Origin: Gammaproteobacteria bacterium
GTDB taxonomy: Bacteria > Pseudomonadota > Gammaproteobacteria > Steroidobacterales > Steroidobacteraceae
NCBI GenBank assembly: GCA_016707425.1
Contig: JADJHU010000001.1
Location: 124,001 to 188,000 of the forward strand
Direction: 5' to 3'
Length of the DNA stretch: 64,000 nucleotides
Under the pieces are notes generated by a model, which saw only the letters and a list, made by a program, of their open reading frames with translations, had not been told where the DNA came from and made no database searches. Both the position numbers and the translations under genes were made by a program. Below, piece after piece: positions 35,068-44,034 of the stretch (the first letter of the stretch is position 1; each line of letters begins with the position of its first letter).

Positions 35068-35934
35068 ATGCGCTTCACTCTGATGCTCGGTTCGGCGCAC
35101 TACCAGGACTTCCAGGCCATGGCGCTCGCGGCCGAGGAGTCGGGCTGGACCGCGCTGTCGATGCCGGACAGCCTGTTCTTCCCGCAGAAGACGGTCTCGG
35201 ACTACCCCTACGCGGACACGGCAGCGATCCGCCAGTACATCGAAGCCACGCCGTTCATCGAGCCGTTCATCTCGATGGCCATGATGGCCGCGGTCACGAA
35301 GAAAGTGCGTTTCTATCCCGGCGTGCTCAAGGTCCCGGTGCGCCAGCCGCTGGTCCTCGCAAAACTCCTGAGCTCGCTCGCCGTGGCTTCAGGCGAACGT
35401 GTCGCACTCGGTGCGGGCCTGAGCCCCTGGAGAGAGGACTTCGTCTACAACGGCGTCGCCTACGAAAAGCGCGGTCAGCGCATGGACGAGTGCCTCGAGA
35501 TCATCCGCGGCGTGATGACGGGTCAGTACTTCGAGTTCCACAGCGAGTACTACGACTTTGGCCCCCTGAAGATGCTGCCGGTGCCGAAGAAACCGGTGCC
35601 GATCCTCATCGGCGGGCATACGAAGCCGGCCATGGCACGCGCGGCGCGACTCGGCGACGGCTGGCTTGCCGCGAACACGGATACGCCGACGCTCGCGAGG
35701 CTGGTGACAGAGCTGAACGAGCAGCGGCGCGCGTACGGCACGCGCGGCCGGAAGGACTTCGAGATCCATGGCCTGCCGGTCGATGCGCGCAGCGTGGGTG
35801 ATTTCCGGCGCGTCGTCGATCTCGGCGTGACGGATATCGGCGTCATACCCTGGGGAATGGAAGCAGCAGCCAGCTCTGCGCAGCAGCTCGATGCGATCCG
35901 CCGCTTCGGCGACGAGATCATCGCGAAGATGTAG
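35068..35934 (+). CDS. LLM class F420-dependent oxidoreductase
   Basis: This 288-residue protein starts at the ATG preceded by AGGAG with seven bases spacing. MRFTLMLGSAHYQDFQAMAL at the N-terminus, VRFYPGVLKVPVRQPLVLAK, VALGAGLSPWREDFVYNGVA, PILIGGHTKPAMARAARLGD and GWLAAN are luciferase-like monooxygenase landmarks. It is a different subgroup from the copies at 6164 and 25826. It probably transfers hydride between F420 and an unknown organic substrate. The convergent purA gene ends four bases further on. Confidence 0.85.
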   Translation: MRFTLMLGSAHYQDFQAMALAAEESGWTALSMPDSLFFPQKTVSDYPYADTAAIRQYIEATPFIEPFISMAMMAAVTKKVRFYPGVLKVPVRQPLVLAKLLSSLAVASGERVALGAGLSPWREDFVYNGVAYEKRGQRMDECLEIIRGVMTGQYFEFHSEYYDFGPLKMLPVPKKPVPILIGGHTKPAMARAARLGDGWLAANTDTPTLARLVTELNEQRRAYGTRGRKDFEIHGLPVDARSVGDFRRVVDLGVTDIGVIPWGMEAAASSAQQLDAIRRFGDEIIAKM

Positions 35935-35937
35935 CGG

Positions 35938-37233
35938 TCAGCCGTCGAAGGGATGGCGCAGCACGATGGTCTGTTCGCGCCCGGGGCCCGTGGAAATCAC
36001 GTCAATCGGTGCGCCGACCAGTTCCTGCAGCCGCCCGAGGTAGCGCCGCGCGTTGCCGGGCAGCGCCTCGTAGCGCGTCACGCCCACGGTGGACTCGCTC
36101 CAGCCGGGCAGCTCCTCGTAGACCGGCTCGACCTCGGCGAAGGCGTCGGCGAACATGGGCGGCTCGGAGAACGTCTGGCCCCCCAGCCGGTAGCCCACGC
36201 ACACGCGGATGGTCTCCAGTCCGTCGAGGACGTCGAGCTTGGTGACGCAGAGCCCAGACACGCTCGAGTGGACGATCGAGCGACGCAGCATCACGGCATC
36301 GAACCAGCCGCAGCGCCGCCGCCGGCCGGTCACGGTGCCGAATTCATGTCCGACCCGCGAGAGATGCTCGCCGTGCGCGTCGAAGAGCTCGGTCGGGAAC
36401 GGTCCCGCGCCGACTCTCGTGGTGTAGGCCTTGACGATGCCGAGCACGTAGTCGAAGGCGCGCGGCCCGAGTCCCGTGCCGGTGCCTGCGTAGCCGGCAG
36501 TGGTGTTGGATGACGTGACGAACGGATAGGTACCGAGATCGACGTCGAGCATCGCGCCCTGGGCGCCTTCGAACATGACGTTGGCACCCGCGCCCCGCAG
36601 CTGCGCGAGGGCCTGCGTCACGTCGGTGACCAGCGGGCGCACACGCTCGGCAAACGCCAGCTGCTCATCCAGGGTTTTCTGGAAATCGACGACAGGCTGC
36701 GCGAAGTAGCGCTGCAGCACGAAGTTGTGGAAATCGAGCACCTGGCCCAGCTTCGCCGCGAAGCGGTCGCGCTGGAAGAGGTCTGCCACGCGCAGCGCAT
36801 GCCGCGCGACTTTGTCCTCGTAGGCGGGCCCGATGCCCCTCCCCGTCGTGCCGATCGCATTGACACCGCGAGCCTGCTCGCGCGCGCGATCGAGCGCTAC
36901 GTGCGACGGCAGGATCAGCGGACAGCTCGGCGAGACGCGCAGCCGTTCGAACACCGGCACACCCTGGTCGATGAGCGCGCCGGCCTCGCGGAACAGCGCC
37001 TCGAGCGACAGGACCACGCCATTGCCGATGAAGCAGCGCACCCGCTCGCGCAGGATGCCCGAAGGAATCAGGGACAGCACGGTCGTGCGCCCGCCGATAA
37101 CCAGTGTGTGGCCGGCGTTGTGACCGCCCTGGAAGCGCGCGACGGCCGCGGCGCGTTCGGTCAGGAGATCGACGACCTTGCCTTTGCCTTCATCGCCCCA
37201 CTGGGTGCCGATGACGATGACGAATTTTCCCAT
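35938..37233 (-). CDS. purA: Adenylosuccinate synthetase
   Basis: The protein has 431 residues, the usual size. VIGTQWGDEGKGKVVDLL at the N-terminus is the GTP loop with catalytic Asp. GGHNAGHTLVIGG, TGRGIGPAYEDKVARHALRV, FEGAQGAMLDVDLGTYPFVT and TTRVGAGPFPTEL are diagnostic. The enzyme joins aspartate to IMP with GTP in AMP synthesis. MGKFV was chosen as start; the upstream in-frame codons are Cys-rich and have no family match. It is the last gene of the hfq-hfl operon, 26 bases after the DUF2065 gene, as in many gammaproteobacteria. Confidence 0.97.
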   Translation of the reverse strand: MGKFVIVIGTQWGDEGKGKVVDLLTERAAAVARFQGGHNAGHTLVIGGRTTVLSLIPSGILRERVRCFIGNGVVLSLEALFREAGALIDQGVPVFERLRVSPSCPLILPSHVALDRAREQARGVNAIGTTGRGIGPAYEDKVARHALRVADLFQRDRFAAKLGQVLDFHNFVLQRYFAQPVVDFQKTLDEQLAFAERVRPLVTDVTQALAQLRGAGANVMFEGAQGAMLDVDLGTYPFVTSSNTTAGYAGTGTGLGPRAFDYVLGIVKAYTTRVGAGPFPTELFDAHGEHLSRVGHEFGTVTGRRRRCGWFDAVMLRRSIVHSSVSGLCVTKLDVLDGLETIRVCVGYRLGGQTFSEPPMFADAFAEVEPVYEELPGWSESTVGVTRYEALPGNARRYLGRLQELVGAPIDVISTGPGREQTIVLRHPFDG

Positions 37234-37258
37234 GGACCTGTCGTATGGCGAATATTGT

Positions 37259-37456
37259 TCAGGAACGCACGGCGAACAGCAGCACGACACCGGTCACCAT
37301 GAACACGAGCCCCGCGGTACGCAGCTCCCGATCCCCGAGTTGCATCAGCCGCTCCAGGGCGCGTCGTGCTGCCGCAGGATTCAGGAACGGCGTGATGCCC
37401 TCCAGCACCAGGAGGAGTGCGAGGGCGGAGAGCAGATCGGACCACCCGAAGTGCAC
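37259..37456 (-). CDS. DUF2065 small membrane protein (YjeT-like)
   Basis: The protein has 65 residues and two hydrophobic segments (LLSALALLLVLEGITPFL and TAGLVFMVTGVVLLFAV) around a short charged link with RRALERLMQLGDRELR. It matches the YjeT/DUF2065 family in size and position between hflC and purA. Function unknown. Confidence 0.87.
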   Translation of the reverse strand: MHFGWSDLLSALALLLVLEGITPFLNPAAARRALERLMQLGDRELRTAGLVFMVTGVVLLFAVRS

Positions 37457-37478
37457 GGAGAGACTCCCTGGCCCCGAC

Positions 37479-38357
37479 TCAGCGACGGCCCGGTGCGGGA
37501 CTCTTGATGTACTTGAAGAATTCGCTGTCCGGCGTCACGACCAGCACGTCACCTTCCTTGCCGAGCGAGTTCTTGTAGGCCTGGAGGCTGCGATAGAACG
37601 CGTAGAACTCGGGGTTGCGTGAATAGACGCGCGCGTAGATCTCCGCGGCCTCGGCATCGCCCTGGCCGCGGACCTCGAGCGACTCGCGTGCGGCCGCCGC
37701 AAGGGTCTCGGCCCGCTTGCGCTCGGCCTCGGCGCGGATACGCTGGGACTCGCGCTCGCCGACACCGCGGAGGCTGCGTGCGAGCTTCTCGAAATTCTGC
37801 TTCATGCTCTCGTAGACGCGCGTCGCCACATCCTCGGGCAGATCGATGCGCTGCACGCGCACATCGATGAGATCGATGCCGAGCTCCTGGCCGGCCGCCT
37901 TGCTCGCATTGCCGAACATGTCGCCGGTCACCGCGGCGCGCTCGGCGGTGACGATCTGCTCGAGCGTGCGCTGTGCGACCACGCCCTTGATCCCGTCCTT
38001 GACGATCTCGGCGAGGCGCTCGCCGGCGATCTCCTCGCGACCGCCGGTCGCGCGGAAGTAGTTGGCGGCGTCCTTGACCTTCCACTTCACGTAGAAGTCC
38101 ACGATCAGGCCGCGATTCTCGTTGGTGAGGAAGGTCTCCTGGGGATAGCTCTGCGTGACCACGCGCCGCTCGAACTTCACCACGCGGTCGACGAGCGGGA
38201 TCTTCCAGTGCAGGCCCGGCTTGTACCCGGTCGCGACGATCTCGCCGAACCGCAGGCGGAGCGCAAGCTCCGTTTCGCCCACCATGAACAGCGACGAGAC
38301 TGCGATCAGCAGCAGAACGCCCCCGAGCACCACGAACGGAAAGACACGTGACGGCAT
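37479..38357 (-). CDS. hflC: HflC, modulator of FtsH protease
   Basis: The protein has 292 residues. One N-terminal membrane anchor (FVVLGGVLLLIAVSSLFMV) is followed by an SPFH/band-7 domain (ELALRLRFGEIVATGYKPGL, RRVVTQSYPQETFLTNENRG) and a coiled-coil tail rich in RAEAERKRAETLAAAARES. HflC and HflK form a large periplasmic-side complex that surrounds FtsH and limits membrane-protein degradation. The start overlaps the hflK stop by one base. Confidence 0.95.
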   Translation of the reverse strand: MPSRVFPFVVLGGVLLLIAVSSLFMVGETELALRLRFGEIVATGYKPGLHWKIPLVDRVVKFERRVVTQSYPQETFLTNENRGLIVDFYVKWKVKDAANYFRATGGREEIAGERLAEIVKDGIKGVVAQRTLEQIVTAERAAVTGDMFGNASKAAGQELGIDLIDVRVQRIDLPEDVATRVYESMKQNFEKLARSLRGVGERESQRIRAEAERKRAETLAAAARESLEVRGQGDAEAAEIYARVYSRNPEFYAFYRSLQAYKNSLGKEGDVLVVTPDSEFFKYIKSPAPGRR

Positions 38358-39484
38358 CAGCGCTCCGGCCTGCTGCGAGGGTCGGGAGCCGCGGCTTCGG
38401 CGTCCGCCGCTGGCCTCTGTGCGGGTGCAGCCGCCTCCTCGGTACTGCGCGCGCCCGCATTCTGGCGTTCCATGAGCTTGTCGAGCGGCAGATAGAGCAC
38501 GTTGCCGCCCTTGCCGCCCGCCGCGGAATCGAGCACGACCTTGCGCGCCCGGCCGAGCACGCCCTCGACGGTTTCGATGTACATGCGCTGCCGCGTGACC
38601 TCCGGCGCCCGCTGGTAGGCATCGACCAGCTGCGCGAAGCGCGAGGACTCGCCGTGTGCGAGCGCCACGACCTGTGCCTTGTAGCCCTGGGCCTCCTGGA
38701 TCTGGCGCGAGGCTGCACCCTCGGCAACCGGCAGAATGCCGCTCGCATAGGCTTCCGCCTCCTTCACCAGCCGCTCCTGGTCGGCGAGCGCCTTGTTGGC
38801 ATCGCGCTGCGAGGGAATCACGGCCTCCGGCACCTGCACATCGGTGAGATTCACCGAGGAGACGCGCACACCCGCGCCGTAGAACTCAAGCGTCTTCTGG
38901 ATCAGCTCGCGGGTGCGGGCAGTGATCTCCGGGCGCGTCGCGCCGACCAGGATCGAGTCGAGCTGACTGCGGCCGACGACTTCGCGAATCGCGCTCTCGC
39001 TCACCTCGCGGATGGTTTCTTCCGGCTCCCGTACACTGAAGAGCACCTTGACAGGATCCGCATACTGGAACTGCACGGCCACCTGCAGGTCGACGAGGTT
39101 CACGTCGGCCGTGAGCACACGCGACTTGTACTCGACGCTGTTGACGTTCGAGACGTTGACCATCGTGACGGTTTCGATGGGCCAGGGCCAGCGCCAGCCC
39201 CAGCCCGGCTCGCGAACCTCGACCAGCCGGCCGAAGCGCTGGATGACGCCGCGGTCCGGCGCGTTGACCTGATAGAAGCCGCTGGCCGCCCAGAGCAGCG
39301 CCACCACGGCCGCGACCACCCAGCCGAGCGCGCCCCGCCCCTGCCCCGGTTCCCCGCCGCCGGAACGGAACATGGACTCGAGCCGATGCTGCCAGTCGCG
39401 CACCGTCTGCTCGAGATCCGAGCCGCCCTGACCCGGGCGGCGACCCCAGGGGTCTTTTTTGCCGTCAGGTTGATTCCAAGCCAC
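38357..39484 (-). CDS. hflK: HflK, modulator of FtsH protease
   Basis: The protein has 375 residues and starts at GTG four bases after the hflX stop. The Gly/Pro/Arg-rich N-terminus (AWNQPDGKKDPWGRRPGQGG) is typical, followed by one membrane helix (GWVVAAVVALLWAASGFYQV) and an SPFH domain (PDRGVIQRFGRLVEVREPGW, VLTADVNLVDLQVAVQFQYA). A charged coiled coil and an Ala/Pro-rich tail (STEEAAAPAQRPAADAEAAA) follow. It is the partner of HflC. Confidence 0.95.
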   Translation of the reverse strand: MAWNQPDGKKDPWGRRPGQGGSDLEQTVRDWQHRLESMFRSGGGEPGQGRGALGWVVAAVVALLWAASGFYQVNAPDRGVIQRFGRLVEVREPGWGWRWPWPIETVTMVNVSNVNSVEYKSRVLTADVNLVDLQVAVQFQYADPVKVLFSVREPEETIREVSESAIREVVGRSQLDSILVGATRPEITARTRELIQKTLEFYGAGVRVSSVNLTDVQVPEAVIPSQRDANKALADQERLVKEAEAYASGILPVAEGAASRQIQEAQGYKAQVVALAHGESSRFAQLVDAYQRAPEVTRQRMYIETVEGVLGRARKVVLDSAAGGKGGNVLYLPLDKLMERQNAGARSTEEAAAPAQRPAADAEAAAPDPRSRPER

Positions 39485-39488
39485 TGAA

Positions 39489-40844
39489 TTAACGCCGCTT
39501 CGAGGCGCTCACAGAAGGTGCGGATTGTAGGTAGCCCTCGGAGCGCGCACAAGTTCCAGCGTCCGGAGGCGCCTCGAGCACCTCGACGCCCGGCGCACGC
39601 GCCAGGGCGCGCAGCTCGATCTCGGGCAGCTCGACGGTCAGCTCATGGCTGCCATCGCTCGCGGTCTGCTCCGCGCGCACCGAGCCCGCCGCATAGAGCC
39701 GCGCGCGCAGCGCACCCGCCGTCACCGGCACACGCAGACGCGCCCGGTGCGCCGCCCGCGCGAGCCGCTCACCGATCGCCGTGGCCAGAAGATCGAGACC
39801 GCGGCCCTGCACCGCCGAGATCCACACCTGCGCGACCCGGCCTGAGACATCGTACTCGACGCGTGCTTCCACCCCGAGCCGATCGATCTTGTTATAGACG
39901 AGGAGCCGGGGAATCTCCTCCGCTCCGATCTCCCGCAGCACCGCGTCCACCTGCTCGATGCGCTCGTCGCGCCGCGGATCGCTCGCATCGACCACATGCA
40001 CCAGCAATGTGGCCTCACGGGCCTCGGTGAGCGTCGACTGAAAGGCCGCGACCAGCTCGTGCGGCAGCTCTCGAATGAAACCCACCGTGTCGGCCAGCAC
40101 GATCTGCACGCCGCCGGGCAGCCGGAGCCGCCGCACCAGAGGATCGAGCGTCGCGAAGAGCTGGTCGGCCACATAGGCCTCCGCGCCCGAGAGCGCGCGA
40201 AACAGGGTCGACTTGCCCGCATTCGTATAGCCGACGAGGGCCACCGAGGGCACAGGAATCTCGGCGCGCTGGCGCCTGCCGGTCTCGCGCTGCTGCTTCA
40301 GTCGCGCGAGGCGCCGGGTCAGCACCCGTACGCGCTGTGCGAGCAGCCGCCGGTCGGTCTCGAGCTGTGTCTCACCCGGACCGCGGAGCCCGATGCCGCC
40401 CTTCTGGCGTTCGAGGTGTGTCCAGCCGCGCACCAGCCGGCTCGAGAGATGCCTGAGCTGCGCGAGCTCGACTTCGAGCTTGCCTTCATAGCTGCGCGCG
40501 CGCTGCGCGAAGATATCCAGGATCAGGCCGCTGCGATCGAGCACGCGCCGGCCGGTGAGTTTCTCGAGGTTGCGTTCCTGGCTCGGCGAGAGCGCGTGAT
40601 CGACGAGCACGACCTCGGCATCCGCGGCAAGCGCCGTGTCCCGGATCTCCTCGGCCTTGCCGCTGCCGACGAAATAGCGTGGATCGGGGCGGTCGCGCCG
40701 CCCCCCGATGCTGGCCACAGGCTCGGCACCCGCCGAGCGCGCGAGCTGGCGGAACTCCTCGACATCCTCGGGATCGACTGGCGCCCCGATGCCGAGGCGC
40801 ACGAGCAGCGCGCGCTCGCCGCTACCGGGAGAAGCCTCGGTCAT
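39489..40844 (-). CDS. hflX: GTPase HflX
   Basis: The protein has 451 residues from the ATG that overlaps the hfq stop by one base. The N-terminal HflX domain (YFVGSGKAEEIRDTA at 58-72, DHALSPSQERNLEKLTGRRV) and the Gly-rich GGIGLRGPGETQLETDRRLL precede a GTPase domain with G1 GYTNAGKST (205-213), G3 DTVGF (252-256) and NKID as G4. HflX splits stalled or hibernating 70S ribosomes after stress. It carries a longer C-terminal region than minimal HflX, as common in proteobacteria. Confidence 0.96.
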   Translation of the reverse strand: MTEASPGSGERALLVRLGIGAPVDPEDVEEFRQLARSAGAEPVASIGGRRDRPDPRYFVGSGKAEEIRDTALAADAEVVLVDHALSPSQERNLEKLTGRRVLDRSGLILDIFAQRARSYEGKLEVELAQLRHLSSRLVRGWTHLERQKGGIGLRGPGETQLETDRRLLAQRVRVLTRRLARLKQQRETGRRQRAEIPVPSVALVGYTNAGKSTLFRALSGAEAYVADQLFATLDPLVRRLRLPGGVQIVLADTVGFIRELPHELVAAFQSTLTEAREATLLVHVVDASDPRRDERIEQVDAVLREIGAEEIPRLLVYNKIDRLGVEARVEYDVSGRVAQVWISAVQGRGLDLLATAIGERLARAAHRARLRVPVTAGALRARLYAAGSVRAEQTASDGSHELTVELPEIELRALARAPGVEVLEAPPDAGTCARSEGYLQSAPSVSASKRR

Positions 40845-41098
40845 CAATCCGATGAAGGCTCCGGTGCGGCCTCGTCGTCCGCCTGGGGAACGCGGACATT
40901 GCGCGCGGGCACCACGGTGGAGATGGCGTGCTTGTAGACCATCTGGCTGACGCTGTTCTTCAGTAACACGACAAACTGGTCGAAGGAATCGATCTGGCCC
41001 TGCAGCTTGATTCCATTGACGAGGTAGATCGAAACCGGCACCCGCTCCTTGCGAAGTTGATTCAGGAAGGGGTCCTGGAGCGTCTGGCCTTTGGCCAT
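40844..41098 (-). CDS. hfq: RNA chaperone Hfq
   Basis: The protein has 84 residues. MAKGQTLQDPFLNQLRKERV, PVSIYLVNGIKLQGQIDSFD, then FVVLLKNSVSQMVYKHAIST give both Sm motifs, including the YKHA signature of the poly(U) face. A short acidic tail (QADDEAAPEPSSD) follows. It forms a ring-shaped hexamer that pairs small RNAs with mRNAs. AAGGAG lies just upstream of the chosen ATG. Confidence 0.97.
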   Translation of the reverse strand: MAKGQTLQDPFLNQLRKERVPVSIYLVNGIKLQGQIDSFDQFVVLLKNSVSQMVYKHAISTVVPARNVRVPQADDEAAPEPSSD

Positions 41099-41187
41099 CG
41101 GATTCTCCTTGTTGTCGTGCTTCGTCTGTTTCCGGGAGAGTTGCGGTCGACCTTCCATGATGCGATGCGCAGCTCGGTGAGCTCGAT

Positions 41188-41241
41188 ATCCCGCACTCTC
41201 GGGATTTCTTCTTCATCTTATCACGTAGTCCGCTCGCTCAA
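41188..41241 (-). promoter_or_regulatory. Candidate hfq promoter with leader hairpin
   Basis: On the minus strand TTGAGC (41241-41236) and TAAGAT (41220-41215) resemble -35 and -10 boxes but with only 15 bases between. Just downstream ATCCCG/CGGGAT (41205-41188) forms a six-bp hairpin that would lie at the 5' end of the hfq mRNA. The -35 box overlaps the end of miaA. Weak evidence. Confidence 0.3.
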
Positions 41242-42185
41242 CTACGCGCGAAGGTCCAGAGCCGCCGGAGCTCGCGTGCCCACTGGTCGTAGGCACCAGG
41301 CACCTCGGGGTCGAGCCACGTGACGCCCGCATCCGCGCGCAACCAGGTCAGCTGGCGCCTGGCGAGCTGGCGCGTGGCTGCGACCGCACGGCGTTCTGCG
41401 TCCTCGAGTGTCCCGGACCCGTCGAGACAGGCCCATAGCTGCCGATAGCCGACCGCGCGCATCGAAGGGTGCGTGGCCGTAAGGTCGCCCCGCTGCCTGA
41501 GCGCTCGAACCTCCTCCAGGAATCCGGCCGCGAACATGGCATGCAGGCGCTGTTCGATGCGGGCGTGCAGGCGCGCACGCTCCGGCGCCACCGCCCAGGT
41601 GCGGAATTCGCCTGGCGAGACGGTCGACGCCCGCTCGCGCTGCAGCTGCGAGAGGGGCTGCCCCGTGGTGATGCACACCTCGAGCGCGCGCTGGATGCGC
41701 TGCGGATCGTTCGGGTGGATGCGTGCGGCGGCCAGCGGATCGAGTCGCCTGAGCTCCGCGTGCAGCGCCATCCAGCCCTCGGTCGCGGCTCGTGCATCGA
41801 GCGTCCGTCGCAGCTCGGGCGCCGCCTGCGGCAGGTCAGCGAGACCCCCGCGCAGCGCACGCAGGTAGAGCATCGTCCCGCCGACCAGCAGTGGCAGGCG
41901 GCCTCGCGCGCGGATGGCCTCGATCGCCCTACGGGCATCGGACACGAACTCGCCCGCGGAATAGCTCTGGCCAGGGTCACGGATGTCGATCAGGTGATGG
42001 GGCACGCGCGTCCGTGCAGCCACTCCGGGCTTGGCCGTGCCGATGTCCATGCCGCGATAGACGAGCGCGGAGTCCACGCTCACGATCTCCAGCGGCAGCT
42101 CGTCTGCGAGTCGCAGCGCCCAGTCCGTCTTGCCGGCGCCCGTGGGCCCGGTGAGGACGGGGACACCCCAATCCGGTGCATCCAT
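41238..42185 (-). CDS. miaA: tRNA dimethylallyltransferase
   Basis: The protein has 315 residues. P-loop GPTGAGKT at 13-20, then IVSVDSALVYRGMDIGTAKP, HHLIDIRDPGQSYSAGEF, VGGTMLYLRAL and NDPQRIQRALEV are the family landmarks. It adds dimethylallyl to A37 of tRNAs reading UNN codons. The ATG at 42185 was chosen because the upstream in-frame extension lies inside mutL and has no homology. It follows mutL by 28 bases and precedes hfq, the standard order. Confidence 0.96.
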   Translation of the reverse strand: MDAPDWGVPVLTGPTGAGKTDWALRLADELPLEIVSVDSALVYRGMDIGTAKPGVAARTRVPHHLIDIRDPGQSYSAGEFVSDARRAIEAIRARGRLPLLVGGTMLYLRALRGGLADLPQAAPELRRTLDARAATEGWMALHAELRRLDPLAAARIHPNDPQRIQRALEVCITTGQPLSQLQRERASTVSPGEFRTWAVAPERARLHARIEQRLHAMFAAGFLEEVRALRQRGDLTATHPSMRAVGYRQLWACLDGSGTLEDAERRAVAATRQLARRQLTWLRADAGVTWLDPEVPGAYDQWARELRRLWTFARS

Positions 42186-42213
42186 GACTACGGCCGCGCC
42201 GCAGAGCCCATGC

Positions 42214-43974
42214 TCAGCGCCCCCGCAGGAACAGCCGATCGAGGTCCGCGAGGGACAGTTGCACCCAGGTCGGACGCCCGTGATTGCACTGATCCGCGCG
42301 CTCGGTCGTCTCCATCTGCCGCAGCAGCGCATTCATCTCGGCCAGGTCGAGGCGACGGTGGGCACGAATGGCCGAACGGCAGGCGATCGACCCGAGCAGA
42401 CGGTGCGCAGCCGCCTCGAGGTGCTGAGTGCCGCCTTCCGCGAGCAGATCGCCGACCACTTCGCGCACCAGCGCCTCGACGTTCAGCCCCGCGACGGCCA
42501 CCGGCACCTGGCGCACGGCCAGGCGCGTCGGAGCGAGGCGGTCGATGTCGAAACCGAGTCGTTCCCACTCGATGCGCTCCTCGAGCAGCCGATCGAGCTC
42601 ATGAGGTTTCAGTTCCACGGTGACAGGCTCGAGCAGCGCCTGCGCGACCATGCCGCCACTGTCCTGCTCGCCCTTGAGCTGCTCGTAGAGCACGCGCTCG
42701 TGGCCGGCGTGCATGTCGACCAGCACGAGCCCGGCGGCGTTCTGCGCCAGGATGTAGATGCCATGCAGCTGCGCGAGCGCAAATCCCAACGGCGGCGAGG
42801 CCGCCGGCAGCGGCACAGCATCACGCACCTGCTGCACGAGACGCCACGGATCCCGCGCGGGATCGAAGGCCGTGAAATCGAAGCCTCGCGGTGATTCACG
42901 CCACGTGCCAGGCGCGGCCTCCGTGTGATCCCGGATCACTGGCGGTTCCGCGGCGGAGGCCCGCGGGCGCGTGGCCGCCAGCGTGCGCTGCAGCGCCCGG
43001 AACACGAAGTCATGAATCTGGCGACTGTCGCGAAAGCGCAGCTCGAGTTTCTGCGGATGGGCATTCACATCGACGAGCTGCGGATCGAGCTCGAGATGCA
43101 GCACATAGGCCGGGTGACGTCCGTGATAGAGCACGTCGCGGTAAGCCGTGCGCACCGCACTCAGGAGCAACCGGTCGCGCGCGATGCGCCCGTTGACGAA
43201 CCAGTACTGCTGATCGGCTGACGCGCGTGCCGCGGTGGGCGCACCGAGCCAGCCGCGCAGACGCACGGGGCCCGCCGCATGCTCGACGGGCAGTGCGTTC
43301 GCCAGGAAGTCCTCGCCGAGGATCGCGGCGATGCGGCCGGCTTCCGCAGTCGGCTCGTCCGCCTCACCGTTCGTCCGCGGTGCATCGATCAGCAGTCGCT
43401 CGCCCTGGCGGAGACGGAATCCCACATCGGCGCGCGAGAGCGCGAGCCGCTCGACGAGACGCACGATGTGCCCGAGCTCAGTCGCCTCCGTGCGCACGAA
43501 CTTGCGCCGCGCGGGAACATTGAAGAACAGGTCGCGCACCTCGACGGTCGTGCCCGCCGGATGCGGCGCGGGTCGCACGGCACCCACCTGCCCTCCATGC
43601 ACGGTGAGCTCGGACGCGTGCTCGCGGTCGCGTCGCCGTGACACGAGACGCAGACGCGCCACCGAGGCGATCGAAGGAAGCGCCTCGCCACGGAAGCCGA
43701 GCGTGGTGATTGCGGCGAGATCCTCGGCCACGGCGATCTTGCTGGTGGCGTGCCGCTCGAGAGCAAGCGGCAGCTCCTCGGGCGCGAGCCCGATGCCATC
43801 GTCCTGCACACGCACGAGGGCCACGCCGCCACGCTCGACGTCGATGTCGATGCGCCGCGCGCCGGCATCGAGGCTGTTCTCGCAGAGCTCCTTGACGATC
43901 GAAGCCGGTCGCTCGATGACCTCGCCGGCAGCGATCTGGTCGATGAGCGCGGAAGACAGGATGCGGATCGGCAT
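42214..43974 (-). CDS. mutL: DNA mismatch repair protein MutL
   Basis: The protein has 586 residues. The GHKL ATPase domain shows ERPASIVKELCENSLDAGAR, VQDDGIGL, TLGFRGEALPSIASVARLRL and GTTVEVRDLFFNVPARRKFV. The C-terminal dimerisation domain starts near 385 (LGFALAQLHGIYILAQNAAG, VLVDMHAGHERVLYEQLK). It couples MutS recognition to strand removal. Confidence 0.96.
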   Translation of the reverse strand: MPIRILSSALIDQIAAGEVIERPASIVKELCENSLDAGARRIDIDVERGGVALVRVQDDGIGLAPEELPLALERHATSKIAVAEDLAAITTLGFRGEALPSIASVARLRLVSRRRDREHASELTVHGGQVGAVRPAPHPAGTTVEVRDLFFNVPARRKFVRTEATELGHIVRLVERLALSRADVGFRLRQGERLLIDAPRTNGEADEPTAEAGRIAAILGEDFLANALPVEHAAGPVRLRGWLGAPTAARASADQQYWFVNGRIARDRLLLSAVRTAYRDVLYHGRHPAYVLHLELDPQLVDVNAHPQKLELRFRDSRQIHDFVFRALQRTLAATRPRASAAEPPVIRDHTEAAPGTWRESPRGFDFTAFDPARDPWRLVQQVRDAVPLPAASPPLGFALAQLHGIYILAQNAAGLVLVDMHAGHERVLYEQLKGEQDSGGMVAQALLEPVTVELKPHELDRLLEERIEWERLGFDIDRLAPTRLAVRQVPVAVAGLNVEALVREVVGDLLAEGGTQHLEAAAHRLLGSIACRSAIRAHRRLDLAEMNALLRQMETTERADQCNHGRPTWVQLSLADLDRLFLRGR

Positions 43975-44034
43975 GCAGGATCCCTCGGCGGCAGGCCCCG
44001 CAGTTTAGCGTGCGGACCGTCCTCGGCCGGGCGC

